The notes under the pieces were generated by a model. The model worked only from the letters and a program-made list of their open reading frames with translations. It was not told the origin of the DNA and searched no databases. A stretch of DNA of 22,646 bases from Flavobacterium sp. UBA7680 (GTDB lineage: Bacteria; Bacteroidota; Bacteroidia; Flavobacteriales; Flavobacteriaceae), in NCBI RefSeq assembly GCF_002482975.1, contig NZ_DLHA01000033.1:1-22646 (forward strand), given 5' to 3'. Of the stretch, positions 1 to 6,630 are shown one piece after another (position 1 is the stretch's first letter; each line of letters begins with the position of its first letter). The translations under genes and the position numbers were made by a program.

Positions 1-2
1 AA

Positions 3-32
3 AAAATGCCAGCTTTGACAGGCTGGCATTTT
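3..32 (-). terminator. Intrinsic terminator after secG (possibly bidirectional)
   Basis: An 11-bp perfect inverted repeat, AAAATGCCAGC (3-13) and GCTGGCATTTT (22-32), encloses an 8-nt loop. Read on the minus strand the hairpin is followed by a T run (the A run at 1-6), and it lies 19 nt past the secG stop. It also has a T run on the plus strand, so it could stop transcription arriving from the left. Confidence 0.8.
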
Positions 33-50
33 ATATTTATTTCAAAATTA

Positions 51-392
51 TTATTTTGCTGCAGGAGTTGCCGGAGCAGGTGTTTGTTGAGCTGGAGCAG
101 CAGGTGTGCTAGCAGCAGGAACTTCAGATTTGTCAATAATTTTAGAGTCAGTATCACTTAATGATCCTGTAAAACTTAAACTTGAAAGCAAGATTAGAGC
201 AATCAAAATAGTAGCTAATGTCCAGGTACTTTTATCTAAAAAGTCAGTCGTTTTTTGTACTCCACCTAACATTTGAGTTCCGCTAATTGTAGACGATAAT
301 CCGCCTCCTTTAGGGTTTTGAACCATGATTACTACGATCAATAGAAAACAAACTATTGTGATTAAAACTAAAAAAATTGAAAATGTGCTCAT
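51..392 (-). CDS. secG: Preprotein translocase subunit SecG
   Basis: SecG is the small accessory subunit of the SecYEG channel in the inner membrane and assists SecA-driven export. The 113-residue protein has the family layout: a hydrophobic helix at about residues 4-24, the conserved cytoplasmic stretch VQNPKGGGLSS (about 24-34), and a second hydrophobic helix at about 55-76. The C-terminal tail (about 92-113) is rich in Ala, Pro and Gln, as is common in Bacteroidota SecG, and is longer than in compact homologues. The start lies only 3 nt after the stop of the upstream TPR-like gene, so the two are almost certainly cotranscribed. A hairpin terminator follows. SecG exports the precursors of LptE and the Gld proteins in this window, but no special link to them is implied. 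Confidence 0.93.
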   Translation of the reverse strand: MSTFSIFLVLITIVCFLLIVVIMVQNPKGGGLSSTISGTQMLGGVQKTTDFLDKSTWTLATILIALILLSSLSFTGSLSDTDSKIIDKSEVPAASTPAAPAQQTPAPATPAAK

Positions 393-395
393 TGC

Positions 396-2096
396 TTAAT
401 TATTATTGTTATTTTGTTGTAAAATCTTTATATCCGAAATACGGTCTGCAAAGAAACTAATTTTTTCTGGATATTTCAAAATTAATATTTCATATGCTTG
501 TATGGCCTTTGTATATTTTTTTTGTTCCAAATAAACACGGGCCAAAGTCTCTGTCATTAGGTATGAATTCTCCTCTTCATTAATATTAAAAGAAATAGGA
601 GGAGTGGCCATTGTTGGTTTTATTGGAGAAATTTTTGGGTTTGTTTCAATAAAACGATCAATTATTTCTGCTTTTTTCTTCTTTTCTTCCTCAACAGAAA
701 CTATTTCAGTCACTTCAGTTGTTTTTTTTTCATCGGTTTCTGCATCTTTTGGAGCATCTGAACTTCTGTCAATAGGTTCTGCTCTAGCTAATTGCAGCCA
801 TTCCTGAAAAGAATGTTTTTCACGTACAAAATCTATAGGTTTACCTATTTCTAAATTCTCCTCTGCTTCTTTTACAGATTCAGAAACTTCAATTTCCGGA
901 ACTTCAAATTCTAGCAGTTCTGCTTCGGCTTTTGGTTCTTCAGCAATTATTGGCTCTTCAAAAGTTACAGTTGATGCTTCTTTAATAGAAACGATTATAG
1001 ATTCCTCGATTGGATCAACATGAACTTCCTCAATTTCATCATCTTCTACGACTTCATCAAAGAAAGTTATTTTTGTAACAGGTTTTTCGATAATAATATC
1101 AGCTGTTTTTTCTTCAACTTCTGGTACTTCCTTAAAGGTATTTAGTATTTCTTCTTCGCTTGGAGTTACGATAGTTTCTTCTGCTTCTGCTTCAATTGTT
1201 TCTTCTTCTGTTTCGGTTACTTCTTTAAAAGTGTCCAATATTTCTTCTTCGCTTGGAGTAAGTACAGATTCATTAACAATTGCTTCAACAGTTATATTTT
1301 CTATTTCTACTTCATTAAAAGAACTCTCTGCTTTTTCTTTTTCAATGGCTGAGACCGGTTCTTCTATAAGTTCTGGTTCAATTGTTTTTTCTTCAACTTC
1401 AGTTACTTCTTTAAAAGAGTTGAATATTTCTTCTTCATTAATAATAGCAATTGGTTTCTCGGTAACTAAATCTTCAGTTGTTTCATCAGTTACTTCTTTA
1501 AAAGTGCTAAGTATTTCTTCTTCCGTTGGAATTACTATTGATGGTTCTGCAATATGTTCAATTGTTTGTTCCTGAACTTTTACAGGTTCTTCAAAAGTAT
1601 TAGATTCAATTTCTTCTGTTTGGGCTAAAGGTGATTCTTCAATAATTACTTCAGCTGGTTTTTGTTCAATTTTAGAAGGTTCTTCAAAAACAACAGTTGT
1701 AGCTTCTTTAATCGATTTTAGAATAGATTGCTCGATTGGATCAATTCGAATTTCTGGAATTTTTACAACAGGTTCAAAAGTAACAACTTCACTGTCGAAT
1801 ACTTTTATTTCTAAAAGTTCTTTTAGTTTTTGATCGTAAAAATCATTCTGAATAGAAGTAAAAGTTTCAGAAGTTATAAAATCAAACAAAACCGAACGAT
1901 CTGCTGTATGTGCCGCCGTTACTTTTAATGCATAATTATACTTAAAACTGTTTTGTTTGTAAAGTCCTTTTAATCGAAGCGCTCTGGCACTTTGAAAATA
2001 TGGAAATTCATTCAAAACACTTCCTAATGCTTCTGCCTGATTTTCTGTAATAGCATCAGGTTTGTTCATTAAGTATGTATAATCAGTAACGTTCAT
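396..2096 (-). CDS. Acidic-repeat protein with C-terminal TPR-like segment
   Basis: No named function is recognised. The 566-residue protein has three parts. The N-terminal region (about 1-100) is mixed helical and probably folded. A long, very acidic low-complexity region (about 105-420) contains two internal repeat families. One is (P/N)xEEEIxxxFKEV, four copies near residues 190, 220, 281 and 312. The other is DPIExSIxxSIKEAxTVxFEEP, near 119-140 and 361-382. A C-terminal segment (about 505-555) reads like a TPR pair (TLARVYLEQKKYTKAIQAYE, then a second helix), ending in a run of asparagines. I see no signal peptide or membrane helix, so it is probably cytoplasmic. It lies between lptE and secG, 3 nt from secG, so it may serve envelope biogenesis as a scaffold; that is inference. 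The ATG at 2096 is the only good start. Confidence 0.8.
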   Translation of the reverse strand: MNVTDYTYLMNKPDAITENQAEALGSVLNEFPYFQSARALRLKGLYKQNSFKYNYALKVTAAHTADRSVLFDFITSETFTSIQNDFYDQKLKELLEIKVFDSEVVTFEPVVKIPEIRIDPIEQSILKSIKEATTVVFEEPSKIEQKPAEVIIEESPLAQTEEIESNTFEEPVKVQEQTIEHIAEPSIVIPTEEEILSTFKEVTDETTEDLVTEKPIAIINEEEIFNSFKEVTEVEEKTIEPELIEEPVSAIEKEKAESSFNEVEIENITVEAIVNESVLTPSEEEILDTFKEVTETEEETIEAEAEETIVTPSEEEILNTFKEVPEVEEKTADIIIEKPVTKITFFDEVVEDDEIEEVHVDPIEESIIVSIKEASTVTFEEPIIAEEPKAEAELLEFEVPEIEVSESVKEAEENLEIGKPIDFVREKHSFQEWLQLARAEPIDRSSDAPKDAETDEKKTTEVTEIVSVEEEKKKKAEIIDRFIETNPKISPIKPTMATPPISFNINEEENSYLMTETLARVYLEQKKYTKAIQAYEILILKYPEKISFFADRISDIKILQQNNNNN

Positions 2097-2104
2097 TTTT
2101 TATT

Positions 2105-2187
2105 GTTTAATCGTTTTTTGTGTTTATTCGTTTAACCGTTTATTTGTTTAATTGCTGTAAAAATCGATTAAACGATTAACCGATTCC
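2105..2187. repeat. 8-bp-period tandem repeat forming an inverted pair
   Basis: Six degenerate units starting GTTT run from 2105 to 2153 with a period of 8 (one unit is 9): GTTTAATC, GTTTTTTGT, GTTTATTC, GTTTAACC, GTTTATTT, GTTTAATT. After an 11-nt spacer, three units on the opposite strand follow at the same period (CGATTAAA, CGATTAAC, CGATTCC; 2165-2187). GTTTAATCG at 2105-2113 pairs perfectly with CGATTAAAC at 2165-2173. The element fills most of the lptE-to-TPR intergenic space and could fold as a hairpin in the transcript. Confidence 0.7.
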
Positions 2188-2201
2188 ACAAATAAACATT
2201 T

Positions 2202-2708
2202 TTACCATTTTGCCAATGATTCATTAAAGATATCCTGCGTGATTCTTTCGTAAATCGTTTTAATGGCTGTATTTAAAGTAGATCCTGTTGGAAGATCTCT
2301 TCCTTCAAAATCATAGTAAAACTCAAAAGGTTTTTCAAAATCGTCAGTTTCTTTCTTTTTATTGGTAAACCTTACATTAATACGTATTGTTAAACGGTTT
2401 TGTGCCGCTCCCTGATCAGCAGTTGCTGTCATTGGAGTAATTCTGTAATCTACAATTTCTCCTTCATATATCAAATCCCCTCCATTACTAACCAAGTTTA
2501 AATTGGTTTGATTCATAATCAAATCCTGTAATGCAAGTGTAAAATCTCTATCAATTCCAGGTTCTATCAAATCAGCATTGTTATGGAAAAAGTTAACCTG
2601 AAAAGTTTTAGCATCAATTTGTCCCGTTGAACCAGTAAAATTGTAAAATCCACAACCGCTAAAAGTTGTCGCAATTAAAAGAATTAGAAGATATTTTAAG
2701 TGTTTCAT
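2202..2708 (-). CDS. lptE: LPS-assembly lipoprotein LptE
   Basis: LptE is the outer-membrane lipoprotein that plugs the LptD barrel and helps insert LPS into the outer leaflet. The 168-residue product begins with a lipoprotein signal: basic MKHLK, a hydrophobic stretch, then a lipobox FSGC with the lipidated cysteine at residue 19. The mature start CGFYNFTG is characteristic of the Bacteroidota LptE-like family, and the length fits. The rest shows the expected mix of strands and helices, including an amphipathic C-terminal helix. It lies 98 nt downstream of the sigma-54 activator gene and 105 nt upstream of the acidic-repeat gene, all on the same strand. A -7-like box upstream suggests it may also be transcribed separately. 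The family call is fairly safe; the role is by homology. Confidence 0.87.
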   Translation of the reverse strand: MKHLKYLLILLIATTFSGCGFYNFTGSTGQIDAKTFQVNFFHNNADLIEPGIDRDFTLALQDLIMNQTNLNLVSNGGDLIYEGEIVDYRITPMTATADQGAAQNRLTIRINVRFTNKKKETDDFEKPFEFYYDFEGRDLPTGSTLNTAIKTIYERITQDIFNESLAKW

Positions 2709-2751
2709 TTTATTTTATAAGATTACTCTGCCAATTTGCTAACGTTTGGGT

Positions 2752-2759
2752 CAAAGATA
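2752..2759 (-). promoter_or_regulatory. Candidate -7 box upstream of lptE
   Basis: On the minus strand the sequence reads TATCTTTG, matching the Bacteroidota -7 consensus TAnnTTTG, about 44 nt before the lptE start. I found no convincing TTTG -33 element at the usual distance, so this is only a candidate internal promoter. Confidence 0.3.
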
Positions 2760-2806
2760 TTCAATTCGTTTAAAACATTTTTGAGTTTTAACTTCTTTAC
2801 AGGAAA

Positions 2807-4066
2807 TTACAAGTCGAATTGTTTAATTTTTCGGTACAAAGTTCTCTCAGAAATTCCTAATTCATCTGCAGCAGCTTTTCGTTTTCCTTTGTTTTTTTCT
2901 AATGATTTTTTGATCATTTCGATTTCTTTTTGCTCTAAACGCAGAATTTCTTCTTCCTCTATAGTTTCGGCAAATAAATAATTATCATCCGGAATCTGCT
3001 GATAGTTTTCCTCGCGAGTGTTTGGCGTCATAACCGCTGTTCTTGGTTCTTCTTCAAAATCAATTTCGCTGTCGTTTTCCTGCGATCCGTATATCTTCTG
3101 AATCAAATTCGGATTAATATCCTGCATTTTTGAAGTTCCGTTTTTCATCAATTCCAAAGTCAGTTTTTTCAAGTCGTTTAAGTCGCTTTTCATATCAAAA
3201 AGCACTTTGTACAGAATGTCTCTTTCGGTACTAAAATCGCTGTCTTTTTTCGTATCGTTTATTACAGACGGTAGATTGCTTCCTTCTGACGGAAGATAAG
3301 AGGATAAAGTTGAAGCCGAAATATCGCGATTGGTTTCTAAAACTGAAATCTGTTCTGCCACATTTCGAAGCTGACGGATGTTTCCGTTCCATCTAAATTT
3401 TTGAAGTATATTTACCGCATCGTCATCTAATTTTAACGGTGGCATTTTGTATTTGTGCGCAAAATCGGCCACAAATTTTCTGAACAATAAATGAATATCG
3501 TCATTTCGCTCACGTAAAGGCGGCAATGTAATTTCGACTGTTGTTAAACGATAATACAAATCTTCACGGAATTTTCCTTTTTCGATTGCATTAAACAAAT
3601 TTACGTTTGTTGCCGCTACAATACGAACATTGGTTTTTTGAACCTGAGATGAACCTACTTTTATAAATTCACCGTTTTCAAGAACACGCAGTAATCTAAC
3701 CTGAGTTGTTAATGGCAATTCACCAACTTCATCAAGAAAGATAGTTCCACCGTCGGCCACTTCAAAATAACCTTCACGTGTACTTGTAGCGCCTGTAAAA
3801 GCACCTTTTTCGTGTCCAAAAAGTTCACTGTCAATAGTTCCCTCCGGAATCGCTCCGCAGTTTACAGCAATATATTTACCATGCTTTCTGTGTGAAAGCG
3901 AATGTATAATTCTAGGAATGTTTTCTTTACCAACACCACTTTCCCCAGTTACCATAACCGAAATATCAGTTGGAGCAACCTGAATGGCTTTTTCTATGGC
4001 ACGATTTAATTTTGGATCATTACCAATAATCTCAAATCGTTGTTTTATTGCTTGAACTGTTTCCAT
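2807..4066 (-). CDS. Sigma-54 interacting transcriptional activator (AAA+ with Fis-type HTH, no receiver)
   Basis: This is a bacterial enhancer-binding protein that uses ATP hydrolysis to remodel RNA polymerase carrying sigma-54. The AAA+ domain starts almost at the N-terminus: Walker A GESGVGKE (41-48), the sigma-54 contact loop GAFTGA (88-93), Walker B GGTIFLDE (106-113), and the arginine-finger region FREDLYYRL (166-174). The segment WNGNIRQLRN (226-235) closes this domain. A linker of about 120 residues rich in acidic and polar residues follows, then a Fis-type helix-turn-helix (about 377-419, GKRKAAADELGISERTLYRK). There is no receiver, PAS or GAF domain, so it is not a classical two-component regulator. 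Activity may be set by expression, by the linker, or by a partner protein. The targets are unknown, but it shares a strand and probably a transcript with lptE, the TPR-like gene and secG, so an envelope role is plausible. Confidence 0.9.
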   Translation of the reverse strand: METVQAIKQRFEIIGNDPKLNRAIEKAIQVAPTDISVMVTGESGVGKENIPRIIHSLSHRKHGKYIAVNCGAIPEGTIDSELFGHEKGAFTGATSTREGYFEVADGGTIFLDEVGELPLTTQVRLLRVLENGEFIKVGSSQVQKTNVRIVAATNVNLFNAIEKGKFREDLYYRLTTVEITLPPLRERNDDIHLLFRKFVADFAHKYKMPPLKLDDDAVNILQKFRWNGNIRQLRNVAEQISVLETNRDISASTLSSYLPSEGSNLPSVINDTKKDSDFSTERDILYKVLFDMKSDLNDLKKLTLELMKNGTSKMQDINPNLIQKIYGSQENDSEIDFEEEPRTAVMTPNTREENYQQIPDDNYLFAETIEEEEILRLEQKEIEMIKKSLEKNKGKRKAAADELGISERTLYRKIKQFDL

Positions 4067-4143
4067 TTGTTGTTTGTTTCAAGTTTTTGTTTGTTTCAGG
4101 TTTCAGGTTATGTTCGAAACTTAAAACTTTGGCTTATATTTTA

Positions 4144-4168
4144 TTTTTGCCACAGATTAAAGTGATTA
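4144..4168 (+). repeat. Left arm of the 25-bp inverted repeat around the GxxExxY gene
   Basis: The arm begins TTTTTGCCACAGATTAAA and ends GTGATTA. Its reverse complement recurs at 4619-4643 with 23 of 25 positions matching. Just inside, ACACAGATTA repeats part of the core again. Confidence 0.8.
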
Positions 4169-4185
4169 ACACAGATTATTCTAAA

Positions 4186-4557
4186 TTATAAAATATATCT
4201 TTTATATTGAAGAGATTTTGTTTGAAAATTTACAAGCAACCCTACTTCTGAATCTGATAATTTTATGTAATTCAAGATCTGAGCAATATGCTCATTTGAA
4301 AATTCTTTTATAGCTTTTACCTCTAAAACAATATCTTCATTAATAATGAAATCAGCATAAAATTTATGAGGTAAAATTTTACCCTTGTATTCAATCGAAT
4401 ATTCCTTTTCTCTTTCAAAAGGAATGTTATTTTCTTTAAATTCTAATTCTAAAGCGTCTTTATAAACTACTTCTAATAAGCCGGGTCCAAGATTTCGGTG
4501 TACTTCCATACAAATGCCAATAATCTTATAGGTTTCCCCTTCTTTATAATGTTGCAT
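4186..4557 (-). CDS. GxxExxY family protein (PD-(D/E)XK nuclease-like)
   Basis: This is a small protein of the GxxExxY family (Pfam PDDEXK_3); its biological role is not established. The 123 residues carry the signature GLLEVVY (26-32) and a candidate PD-(D/E)XK active site: D69 in YADF, then E79 and K81 in LEVKA. A downstream QILNYIK (93-99) resembles the conserved Q/Y region of the fold. All motif residues are present and the length is normal for the family, so the gene looks intact. It lies inside a 25-bp inverted repeat, 119 nt from the sigma-54 gene and 89 nt from miaB, interrupting what would otherwise be a tight run of housekeeping genes. This suggests independent acquisition. Nuclease activity is a fold-based inference; many family members are uncharacterised. 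Confidence 0.85.
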   Translation of the reverse strand: MQHYKEGETYKIIGICMEVHRNLGPGLLEVVYKDALELEFKENNIPFEREKEYSIEYKGKILPHKFYADFIINEDIVLEVKAIKEFSNEHIAQILNYIKLSDSEVGLLVNFQTKSLQYKRYIL

Positions 4558-4618
4558 AAATATTAATTTTTAATCACAAATTTTAAAAGTAAGAAAATTA
4601 ATATAAAAAAAATCATTC

Positions 4619-4643
4619 TAATCCTTTTAATCTGTGGCAAAAA
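4619..4643 (-). repeat. Right arm of the 25-bp inverted repeat around the GxxExxY gene
   Basis: This is the reverse complement of the left arm at 4144-4168 with two differences. It ends 3 nt before the stop codon of miaB (4647-4649 on the minus strand), so the element abuts the coding end without disturbing it. Confidence 0.8.
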
Positions 4644-4646
4644 AAA

Positions 4647-6092
4647 TTAATTCATGCTGCTCAAACCTACAGCTTCACCTTTTAAAGTTCCACTAGTGCA
4701 ACTTGTAATTTTTACGTTTACGAAATCTCCAATTTTATAATTTTCTTTTGGGAACACAACTGTAATACTTTGAGAGTTTCTTCCAGAAAATTCTTCTTTT
4801 GATTTTTTAGAAACTTTTTCTACTAAAACTTCAACTGTTTTTCCAACAAATTCCTCACTTCTAAACCAAGCGTGTTTTTGCTGTAAATCAACAATTTCCT
4901 GTAATCTTCTTGCTTTAGTTTCTTCTTCAACATCATCTTTCATTTTTCGTCCGGCCAAAGTTCCTGGGCGTTCAGAATACGAATACATATAACCGAAATT
5001 ATATTTCACATATTCCATCAAACTCATCGTATCTTGGTGATCTTGCTCCGTTTCGGTTGGGAAGCCGGCAATCATATCCTGCGAAATCGAAGCATCTGGA
5101 ACAATCGATCTGATTTTGTCAATCAAAGTCATATATTCTTCACGAGAGTGCAGACGATTCATTTCTTTTAAAATTCGGTTACTTCCAGATTGAACCGGTA
5201 AGTGAATGTGTTTACAAATATTAGGATATTTTGCAATAACATGCAGAATGCTTTCGTGCATATCCTGCGGATTTGAAGTCGAAAATCTAATACGCATTTT
5301 AGGAAATCCAACAGCAACCATTTCTAATAATTGATCAAAATCAACTGCAGTCGCTTTTTGCATATCTGAGGCGTTTACGAAATCCTTTTTCAAACCGCCG
5401 CCGTACCAAAGGTAACTGTCAACATTTTGACCTAAAAGTGTAATTTCCTTAAAACCTTTATTCCATAAATCCTGAATTTCGGTCATAATACTTTGAGGTT
5501 CACGACTGCGCTCACGTCCGCGTGTAAAAGGCACAACACAAAACGTACACATATTATCGCAGCCACGAGTGATTGAAACCAAAGCAGTAATTCCGTTACT
5601 CATCAAACGAACCGGTGAAATATCTCCGTAAGTTTCTTCTTTTGATAAAATTACATTAATCGCGTCGCGGCCTTCTTCAACTTCCGCCAATAAATTCGGA
5701 AGATCTTTGTAAGCATCAGGGCCAACAACAAGATCCACTATTTTTTCTTCTTCCAAAAACTGGCTTTTCAAACGCTCTGCCATACAGCCCAAAACGCCTA
5801 CTTTCATTTTCGGATTCGTACGTTTTACCGCATTGTATTTTTCAAGACGTTTTCGAATAGTTTGTTCTGCTTTATCACGTATAGAGCAAGTATTAACCAA
5901 AACCAAATCAGCTTCTTCTAAAACCGAAGTGGTATTGTATCCGCCTTCAGATAAAATGGAAGCTACGACTTCACTGTCCGAAAAATTCATCGCACAACCG
6001 TAACTTTCTATAAATAGTTTTTTAGTATTCTCAGGTTTATTTTCTAAAACAAGACTTTCGCCTTGTTTACTTTCTTCAATAATCTTTTCCAT
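4647..6092 (-). CDS. miaB: tRNA-2-methylthio-N6-dimethylallyladenosine synthase MiaB
   Basis: MiaB is a radical-SAM methylthiotransferase that converts i6A37 to ms2i6A37 in tRNAs reading codons that start with U. The 481-residue protein has all three expected domains. The N-terminal UPF0004 domain holds the auxiliary-cluster cysteines at C33 (SYGCAMN), C69 (NTCSIRDKA) and C103 (GCMAERL). The radical-SAM core has its motif CDNMCTFC at 178-185 (C178, C182, C185), followed by VVPFTRGRERSR. A C-terminal TRAM domain (about 410-475) binds RNA. NTCSIRDKA plus RGRERSR favours MiaB over RimO or MtaB. An N-terminal extension of about 25 residues precedes the UPF0004 domain. A good promoter-like element lies immediately upstream, so miaB likely heads the minus-strand run. 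Confidence 0.95.
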   Translation of the reverse strand: MEKIIEESKQGESLVLENKPENTKKLFIESYGCAMNFSDSEVVASILSEGGYNTTSVLEEADLVLVNTCSIRDKAEQTIRKRLEKYNAVKRTNPKMKVGVLGCMAERLKSQFLEEEKIVDLVVGPDAYKDLPNLLAEVEEGRDAINVILSKEETYGDISPVRLMSNGITALVSITRGCDNMCTFCVVPFTRGRERSREPQSIMTEIQDLWNKGFKEITLLGQNVDSYLWYGGGLKKDFVNASDMQKATAVDFDQLLEMVAVGFPKMRIRFSTSNPQDMHESILHVIAKYPNICKHIHLPVQSGSNRILKEMNRLHSREEYMTLIDKIRSIVPDASISQDMIAGFPTETEQDHQDTMSLMEYVKYNFGYMYSYSERPGTLAGRKMKDDVEEETKARRLQEIVDLQQKHAWFRSEEFVGKTVEVLVEKVSKKSKEEFSGRNSQSITVVFPKENYKIGDFVNVKITSCTSGTLKGEAVGLSSMN

Positions 6093-6109
6093 TGTAAAAT
6101 TTCAAAGTG

Positions 6110-6141
6110 CAAAGATAGCGTAAATACAGTCAATATGACAA
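6110..6141 (-). promoter_or_regulatory. Promoter of miaB
   Basis: On the minus strand, TTG (6141-6139) and TATCTTTG (6117-6110) are separated by 21 nt, fitting the Bacteroidota -33/-7 pattern (TTTG and TAnnTTTG). The predicted transcript would start about 12 nt before the miaB ATG at 6092. Confidence 0.55.
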
Positions 6142-6160
6142 GATGGCAGAAAAGAAATTT

Positions 6161-6236
6161 TAGATTTTAGAGTTGAGATTTTAGATTATTTATGCTTTTA
6201 TGAATTTTTTTGGAATCTAAAATCTACATTCTAAAA
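6161..6236. repeat. Inverted repeat of AGATTTTAGATT
   Basis: AGATTTTAGATT (6176-6187) and AATCTAAAATCT (6214-6225) are a perfect 12-bp pair with a 26-nt loop. The stem extends outward imperfectly (6165-6175 with 6226-6236, TTTTAGA/TCTAAAA). It could fold as a hairpin on either strand. Direct copies of the right arm recur at 6429-6440. Confidence 0.7.
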
Positions 6237-6254
6237 ATTTAAAATATTTAAATA

Positions 6255-6280
6255 GCCACAGATTAAAAGATTAAAATGAT
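6255..6280 (+). repeat. Third copy of the GCCACAGATTAAA repeat
   Basis: This is the same GCCACAGATTAAA core that bounds the GxxExxY cassette 1.6 kb away, followed here by AGATTAAAATGATT. It stands alone without a coding cassette, so it may be a solo relic or simply a dispersed intergenic repeat. Confidence 0.65.
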
Positions 6281-6288
6281 TGACAAAG

Positions 6289-6366
6289 CTTTGCGGACTT
6301 TGCACTGAATTTTCAGCTTACATTAAATCTTTGCGAACTTTGCGTAAACCTTTGTGAACTTTGCGG
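6289..6366 (+). repeat. CTTTGCGAACTTTGCG-type repeat units
   Basis: Three related units occur: CTTTGCGGACTTTGC (6289-6303), CTTTGCGAACTTTGCG (6329-6344) and CTTTGTGAACTTTGCGG (6350-6366). The last two are in tandem with a 21-nt period, and the first lies 40 nt upstream. Each unit is itself a near-duplication of CTTTGCG. No hairpin or reading frame explains them. Confidence 0.7.
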
Positions 6367-6604
6367 TTAAATTTTTAGTTTTAGCGCTTAGATTTTATAT
6401 TGATAGAAGTTGTAATAAATAATTCCGGAATCTAAAATCTAAAACCAGCAATCTAAAATAAAAGAATTTGACGGTCATAATCCTGTAAAAGTTATACCTA
6501 TATATATATTACAGAATATTACAGATAAATCTGCAATTTTAAGTTTCATAATATCAAAATACCTCAAAAATTCAATCGCGAGGTTAATATTTAAAAAAAA
6601 TAAA

Positions 6605-6612
6605 TACTTTTG
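6605..6612 (+). promoter_or_regulatory. Candidate -7 box of topA
   Basis: TACTTTTG matches the Bacteroidota TAnnTTTG consensus and lies 18 nt before the topA ATG at 6631. No clear TTTG -33 box is found at the standard distance. The box overlaps an alternative upstream TTG start (6610), which argues that translation really begins at 6631. Confidence 0.5.
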
Positions 6613-6630
6613 TTGCAGAAAATAAGAGCA

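Larger units (their letters stand above)
4144..4643. mobile_element. Candidate inverted-repeat-bounded cassette carrying a GxxExxY gene
   Basis: A 500-bp segment is bounded by a 25-bp inverted repeat with two mismatches (4144-4168 and 4619-4643) and contains only the GxxExxY gene. It sits between miaB and the sigma-54 activator gene, on the same strand as both. No transposase is present and I see no clear target-site duplication, so mobility is inferred from the architecture. A third copy of the GCCACAGATTAAA core occurs at 6255. Confidence 0.4.
6142..6604. other. Repeat-rich divergent intergenic region between miaB and topA
   Basis: No gene is visible here. The left half holds an inverted repeat of AGATTTTAGATT type, one GCCACAGATTAAA repeat and three CTTTGCGAACTTTGC-type units. 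Further copies of AATCTAAAATCT lie at 6429-6440, with a partial copy near 6450. From about 6465 to 6604 the sequence is AT-rich and unique-looking, with a short ACCTC/GAGGT inverted repeat at 6561-6583. This stretch likely contains the upstream part of the topA promoter. Confidence 0.6.

Noticed and set aside
1130..1535. Four spaced copies of an ATTTCTTCTTC-containing DNA repeat, resembling a degenerate array
   Set aside because: The copies fall in frame inside the acidic-repeat gene and encode its EEEIxxxFKEV units. Spacing is irregular, so it is not a CRISPR array or intergenic repeat.
1231..1575. Serine-rich plus-strand open frame of about 114 codons
   Set aside because: It lies wholly antisense to the acidic-repeat gene, and its Ser-rich composition is the complement of Glu-rich codons. 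It has no domain or promoter of its own.
4120..4160. Sigma-54 promoter upstream of the activator gene (TGGC near 4131 and TTGC near 4148)
   Set aside because: The GG to GC spacing is 16 nt instead of the required 10, so it does not fit the -24/-12 consensus.
6610..6630. A TTG start giving topA seven extra residues
   Set aside because: The TTG overlaps the TACTTTTG -7 box, so it would precede the transcript start, and MAKNLVIVES at 6631 is the normal TopA start.
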